Source of the DNA: an uncultured Alphaproteobacteria bacterium
Lineage (GTDB): Bacteria > Pseudomonadota > Alphaproteobacteria > Caulobacterales > Caulobacteraceae
Direction: 5' to 3'
Assembly: GCA_903909375.1 (NCBI GenBank)
Contig: CAIVVM010000005.1
Span: 1 to 64,000 of the forward strand
DNA length: 64,000 nt
Both the position numbers and the translations under genes were made by a program. The notes beneath the pieces were generated by a model. That model did no database searches and was not told where the DNA came from. It saw nothing but the letters and a program-made list of their open reading frames with translations. The first letter of the stretch is position 1; every line of letters begins with the position of its first letter. Shown piece by piece: positions 60,986-64,000 of this stretch.

Positions 60986-62359
60986 ATGTTCGAACTGGGC
61001 CGTGAACTGAAGCGTTTCTTCTCCGCCGAGCGGACAAGAGCGCCATCAGACGGACTGACCCGGGGCGATACGTCGCTGCTGGAACTGCTGGATGCGCGGC
61101 TGCTGGCTCAGGAAGCCAAGGCCTCGGACATCGCTGCCGGTCGTGTCGGCGCCAAGGACAAGCCCGCCCGACGCCTGGAGGCCGCCATCGTCTGGCGTGA
61201 GGTGGCCCGGCGCACCGGTGATCCTGTAGCGCTGCGAAAGGCCGCCGCCGGTGCGGAGATCGCGGCCACAGGCTTTGACGCCACCCATCGTCGCGACGGC
61301 TGGGCGCGCGCGCGCTGTGAGCAGGCCTTCTGTGCGTTGCTGGGGGCCGAGATCTTCGGAGACCCGGGCCTTGCCGCCGCGGCCGAGGTCGCCTTCAACG
61401 AGGCGCGGTCATCGACCAAGGGTGGACTGGCCGCACCGCTCGCCGACATCGGGATCGCCGCCCTTGAAGGCCGTCGCCTGCTGGAAGGCTCCGACGTCGC
61501 TGCGGCGCGCGCCTGGGCGGCGCGGCTGAACGCGCCGATCGCCGCCCTCGACACCATTGCCAAACGCGTTCCGGCCGCCCGGGCGCTGGCCGCGGAAGCG
61601 CGTCTGATCCGGGCCGACCTCCTTTCGGGCTGGGGCGCCCGTCTGCGCGATGGCGACCTGCTGGACATGGCCGCCCAGGACGCCGCCGCCGCCGCCGACC
61701 GGCTGGACAGCGCCTTTGAGCCGCTGACCTGGGCGCGCGCCAAGATCGCCCATGGACAGGCCCTGGCCTTGCGCGGTGAAGCGGTCGGCGACGTCGACAC
61801 TCTCGCCGCAGGGGCTGGCGCCCTTGCCCTGGCGATGGACAATCTGACCCGGGATCACAGCCCGCTGGACTGGGCCCGGACCCAGGTGGCGCTGGGGCAA
61901 TCCCTGCAGGCCCTGGGCGAGGCTGCAAGCGACGCCCGGGCCTTCGAACATGCCGTAAGCTGCTTCGACCGTGCCAGCCTCGTGCTGAAGGATACGGCCA
62001 CCTTGCCCCTGCGCGGCGTGGCCGCCAGCGCCCGGGCTATCTGTCTGGCGCGTGTCGCGGAAATCACCGGCGATCGCGCCGTGCTGGATGTGGCGGAAGC
62101 CGCCATGAAGATCGAACTGGCCGCGCTGTCCCCCGGTCGCGACCCGGTGGGTTGGGCGCTGGCGCAACTGCATCTGGCGCGTCTCTACGAAGCACGCCTG
62201 GGCATGACCGGGATCGACAAGGGCGAACGCGCCGCCGCCCTGATGGCGCTGGACGCGGCCCTCGACGTGTTCGGCGAACACGGCCTGCGCTCCGCCAGCG
62301 TGCTGGCCAATGATGCGATGGATCGCCTGCGCGACCGCTCAGACCGAGAGACCCGCTAG
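60986..62359 (+). CDS. Alanine-rich helical repeat (TPR-like) protein
   Basis: The 457-residue protein begins MFELGRELKRFFSAER and consists of alanine-rich helical repeats of about 60 residues with a W-A/DWARxxxxxG signature (PLTWARAKIAHGQALALRGE; PLDWARTQVALGQSLQALGE; DPVGWALAQLHLARLYEARL). These resemble degenerate TPR units. No catalytic motif is seen; a scaffold role is likely. The start at 60986 has GGAG upstream. The CtrA-like box before it suggests cell-cycle control (inference). Confidence 0.75.
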   Translation: MFELGRELKRFFSAERTRAPSDGLTRGDTSLLELLDARLLAQEAKASDIAAGRVGAKDKPARRLEAAIVWREVARRTGDPVALRKAAAGAEIAATGFDATHRRDGWARARCEQAFCALLGAEIFGDPGLAAAAEVAFNEARSSTKGGLAAPLADIGIAALEGRRLLEGSDVAAARAWAARLNAPIAALDTIAKRVPAARALAAEARLIRADLLSGWGARLRDGDLLDMAAQDAAAAADRLDSAFEPLTWARAKIAHGQALALRGEAVGDVDTLAAGAGALALAMDNLTRDHSPLDWARTQVALGQSLQALGEAASDARAFEHAVSCFDRASLVLKDTATLPLRGVAASARAICLARVAEITGDRAVLDVAEAAMKIELAALSPGRDPVGWALAQLHLARLYEARLGMTGIDKGERAAALMALDAALDVFGEHGLRSASVLANDAMDRLRDRSDRETR

Positions 62360-62407
62360 ATCACGTCGAGATTGGATTGAATCAATCCAATCTCGAAGAA
62401 CGTGATC
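62359..62407. repeat. Nested palindrome after the repeat-protein gene
   Basis: TCGAGATTGGATTGA and TCAATCCAATCTCGA are perfect 15-bp arms around one A, enclosed by GATCACG and CGTGATC. It abuts the stop codon and has no T-run. It is followed to about 62462 by GCGGGCGGAAAACCGG and TTCCCACTTTTCC, which look like a dispersed alphaproteobacterial intergenic element. Confidence 0.75.
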
Positions 62408-62476
62408 GCCCCCATATGTTTGGAGAGGTCTGCGGGCGGAAAACCGGTTCCCACTTTTCCTCAACCCGCTCCAGAC

Positions 62477-63232
62477 CTAGCGGCCTCGCCACCACCTTAA
62501 CCCCGCCCGCTCGATGGCTTCGAGGGCGGCGTGCAGGGCCACGCCCATGGCCCCCAGCACCACCAGAGCCGCGATCATGCGGTCAGTCTGAAGCTTGTTG
62601 CCGGCATCGAGGATCTGCCAGGCCAGCCCGCGCACGCCGCCCGAGCCTGCCCCAAATTCAGCTACCACGGCGCCGATCAGGGCCAGCCCCGCGCCCACCT
62701 TGTGGCCTTCCAGCAGGAACGGCACGGCTGAGGGCAGGCGCAACCGCATCACCCGTTGCCAGCGCCCCGCGCCATAGAGGGCGAACAGGCGTTCCAGGTC
62801 GGGATCTGCCGAGCGCAGACCGGCTGTCGCGCCGGAAAAGATCGGGAAGAAGGCCACCAGAACGGCCAGGGTGACCAGGGCGCGCTCCGGATGATCCAGT
62901 CCGGCCCAGATCAGCACCAGAGGCGCGATGGCGACCACAGGCGTGACCTGCACAACCGAAGCCAGCGGACGGATCGCGCGATCCAGAAGCGGGCTGAGTG
63001 CGGTCAGGATCGCCAGCGCCTGGGCGATCAGGCTCGCCAGCACCAGCGAGATCAGGGCGACCGACAGGGTCCGCCAGGATGCCGCCACCAGCGCCGGCCA
63101 GTGTTCCGACAACGCCAAGGCCACAGCGGACGGCGGCGGCAGGAAATAGACCGGCACCTGCATCAGCCGGCAGGCAATCTCCCAGCCGGCCAGCAGGATG
63201 GCGATCAGGACGAAGGGGGCCAGCCGGCTCAT
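62477..63232 (-). CDS. ABC transporter permease (nitrate/sulfonate/thiamine-precursor type)
   Basis: The 251-residue protein has about six membrane helices and the EAA loop (GAGRWQRVMRLRLPSAVPFL near 156-175) of SsuC/TauC/NrtB-type permeases. It is coupled by a 4-bp overlap to the ATPase gene. The system imports a small anion or organic nutrient; the substrate cannot be told from this gene. Confidence 0.9.
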   Translation of the reverse strand: MSRLAPFVLIAILLAGWEIACRLMQVPVYFLPPPSAVALALSEHWPALVAASWRTLSVALISLVLASLIAQALAILTALSPLLDRAIRPLASVVQVTPVVAIAPLVLIWAGLDHPERALVTLAVLVAFFPIFSGATAGLRSADPDLERLFALYGAGRWQRVMRLRLPSAVPFLLEGHKVGAGLALIGAVVAEFGAGSGGVRGLAWQILDAGNKLQTDRMIAALVVLGAMGVALHAALEAIERAGLRWWRGR

Positions 63233-63969
63233 GCGGCCACGCCTTCGGCCAGGCTTGCGGAAACCGCCTCCACCGTGGTCCGGAACGCCGCCTGGGTCCG
63301 GAATTGCGGGGGGCGGGGCAGGGGGCCATCAACTGAAAAGTCGCCGACGATCCGGCCAGGGCCGCGGCTGATCACCACTACGCGTGAGGCCATGTAGACC
63401 GCCTCCTCGACGTTGTGCGTCACAAAGATAATGGCGGGTTGGGTGGTCGCCCAGAGCGCCAGCACGTCATCAGCCAGGGTGCGTCGTGTGATTTCGTCCA
63501 GCGCCGCGAACGGCTCGTCCAGCAGCAGCAGGCGGGGGCTGGTCACCAGCGCCCGCGCCAGGGACACCCGCATCGCCATGCCGCCGGAGAGTTGGGCAGG
63601 TCTTGCGGCGACGGCGGCGCCAAGTCCCACCCGCGCCAGCGCTTCATCGGCCCGACGGCGGGCCTCGGGCCGGGGCGTACCCGCCAGCTCCAGCGGCAAG
63701 GCCACATTGGCCTGGGCCGACAGCCAGGGCGCCAGTGTCGGCGCCTGGAACACAACGGCCGTCTCGCCACGTCCGGCTGCCCGGGTCACGGTCCCGCGGG
63801 TCGGGGCCTCCAGCCCGGCCAGCAGGCGCAGCGCCGTGGACTTTCCGCACCCCGACGGACCGACCAGCGCCACGATCTCGCCGGCGGCGATATCCAGAGA
63901 CATAGGCCCCAGAGCCAGACCCCGGTCGTAGTCGACCTCGACGTTGGAGAGGGTGACCGGCGACGTCAC
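63229..63969 (-). CDS. ABC transporter ATP-binding protein (NrtD/SsuB/TauB type)
   Basis: The 246-residue protein has Walker A GPSGCGKST near 38-46, the signature LSGGMAMRVSLARAL and Walker B LLLLDEPFAALDE, with D- and H-loops. The start is a GTG overlapping the stop of the upstream gene. It energises the permease encoded next. Confidence 0.93.
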   Translation of the reverse strand: MTSPVTLSNVEVDYDRGLALGPMSLDIAAGEIVALVGPSGCGKSTALRLLAGLEAPTRGTVTRAAGRGETAVVFQAPTLAPWLSAQANVALPLELAGTPRPEARRRADEALARVGLGAAVAARPAQLSGGMAMRVSLARALVTSPRLLLLDEPFAALDEITRRTLADDVLALWATTQPAIIFVTHNVEEAVYMASRVVVISRGPGRIVGDFSVDGPLPRPPQFRTQAAFRTTVEAVSASLAEGVAA

Positions 63970-64000
63970 TTGGGCGAGAACGCCAGGGTGTAGGCTTTCG
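63966..64000 (-). CDS. 3' end of the gene upstream of the ABC ATPase, probably a substrate-binding protein
   Basis: Only the last 11 codons lie in the window; they read KAYTLAFSPK and stop. The GTGA overlap with the ATPase gene and the usual order binding protein > ATPase > permease make a periplasmic substrate-binding protein the likely product (inference from position). Confidence 0.5.
   Translation of the reverse strand, partial: KAYTLAFSPK

Overview
The window comes from a GC-rich alphaproteobacterium of the Caulobacterales, most like Phenylobacterium or Caulobacter (inference). The signs are PleC/DivJ-type histidine kinases, a MucR/Ros regulator, a CtrA-like TTAA-N7-TTAA box, tRNA promoters of the TTGnnnn-N14-GCTAnnnn kind, a PEPxxWA-CTERM protein and many TonB/Tat-dependent secreted proteins. 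It reads as chromosome carrying one integrated element.

Region 1 (337-20,682) is a peptide and amino-acid scavenging locus. It holds four S10 serine carboxypeptidases, two M61-like metallopeptidases with PDZ tails, an exported amidohydrolase, a TonB-dependent receptor, an ornithine-cyclodeaminase-family enzyme, a Tat-exported class V PLP enzyme, a class I aminotransferase, an APC permease and an Lrp/AsnC regulator. The operons are amidohydrolase>M61>permease (-), S10>S10 (+), receptor>OCD>M61 (-), class V PLP enzyme>S10 (+), S10 (-) and aminotransferase (+). All six first genes share one promoter layout: an A-rich box (CGAAAAGATAATCCG-like), an 11-nt spacer (10-11 in one case) and a GCTA-type -10. 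This marks a single regulon, probably under the Lrp-family protein. A plausible flow is receptor uptake of peptides, periplasmic trimming by S10/M61 enzymes, permease uptake and PLP/OCD conversion of the released residues.

Region 2 (about 20,690-31,077) is an integrated element ending beside tRNA-Pro. It carries a P4-type primase/helicase, a ParB-domain DNA methylase with an altered catalytic motif, DUF5681, DUF3489 and DUF2924 proteins and a large serine recombinase. Its cargo is a PD-(D/E)XK nuclease overlapping an ADP-ribosylglycohydrolase gene, preceded by a perfect GACTnnnAGTC C-box and a divergent frameshifted XRE/controller-type gene. This is the best candidate here for an undescribed defence-like system.

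Region 3 (31,078-46,122) is mostly ordinary chromosome: tRNA-Pro and tRNA-Gln, a GNAT enzyme with oligopeptidase B, a trypsin-like protease, an acyl-CoA cluster (MaoC, DUF1330, acyl-CoA ligase, crotonase), MucR, a PAS_5 protein, SufE, two divergent PleC/DivJ-type kinases and Caulobacterales hypothetical genes. It also holds two gene remnants.

Region 4 (46,374-64,000) has a compositionally foreign pentapeptide-repeat membrane protein, a secreted protein that is an intact relative of the remnant at 41 kb, an amine oxidase/DUF411/TetR module, a response regulator with a hybrid kinase, a PEP-CTERM protein, GST, RF3, an RsmC-like methylase with RsuA, a possibly CtrA-controlled repeat protein and an ABC importer that runs off the right edge. 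Two large intergenic inverted repeats lie here.
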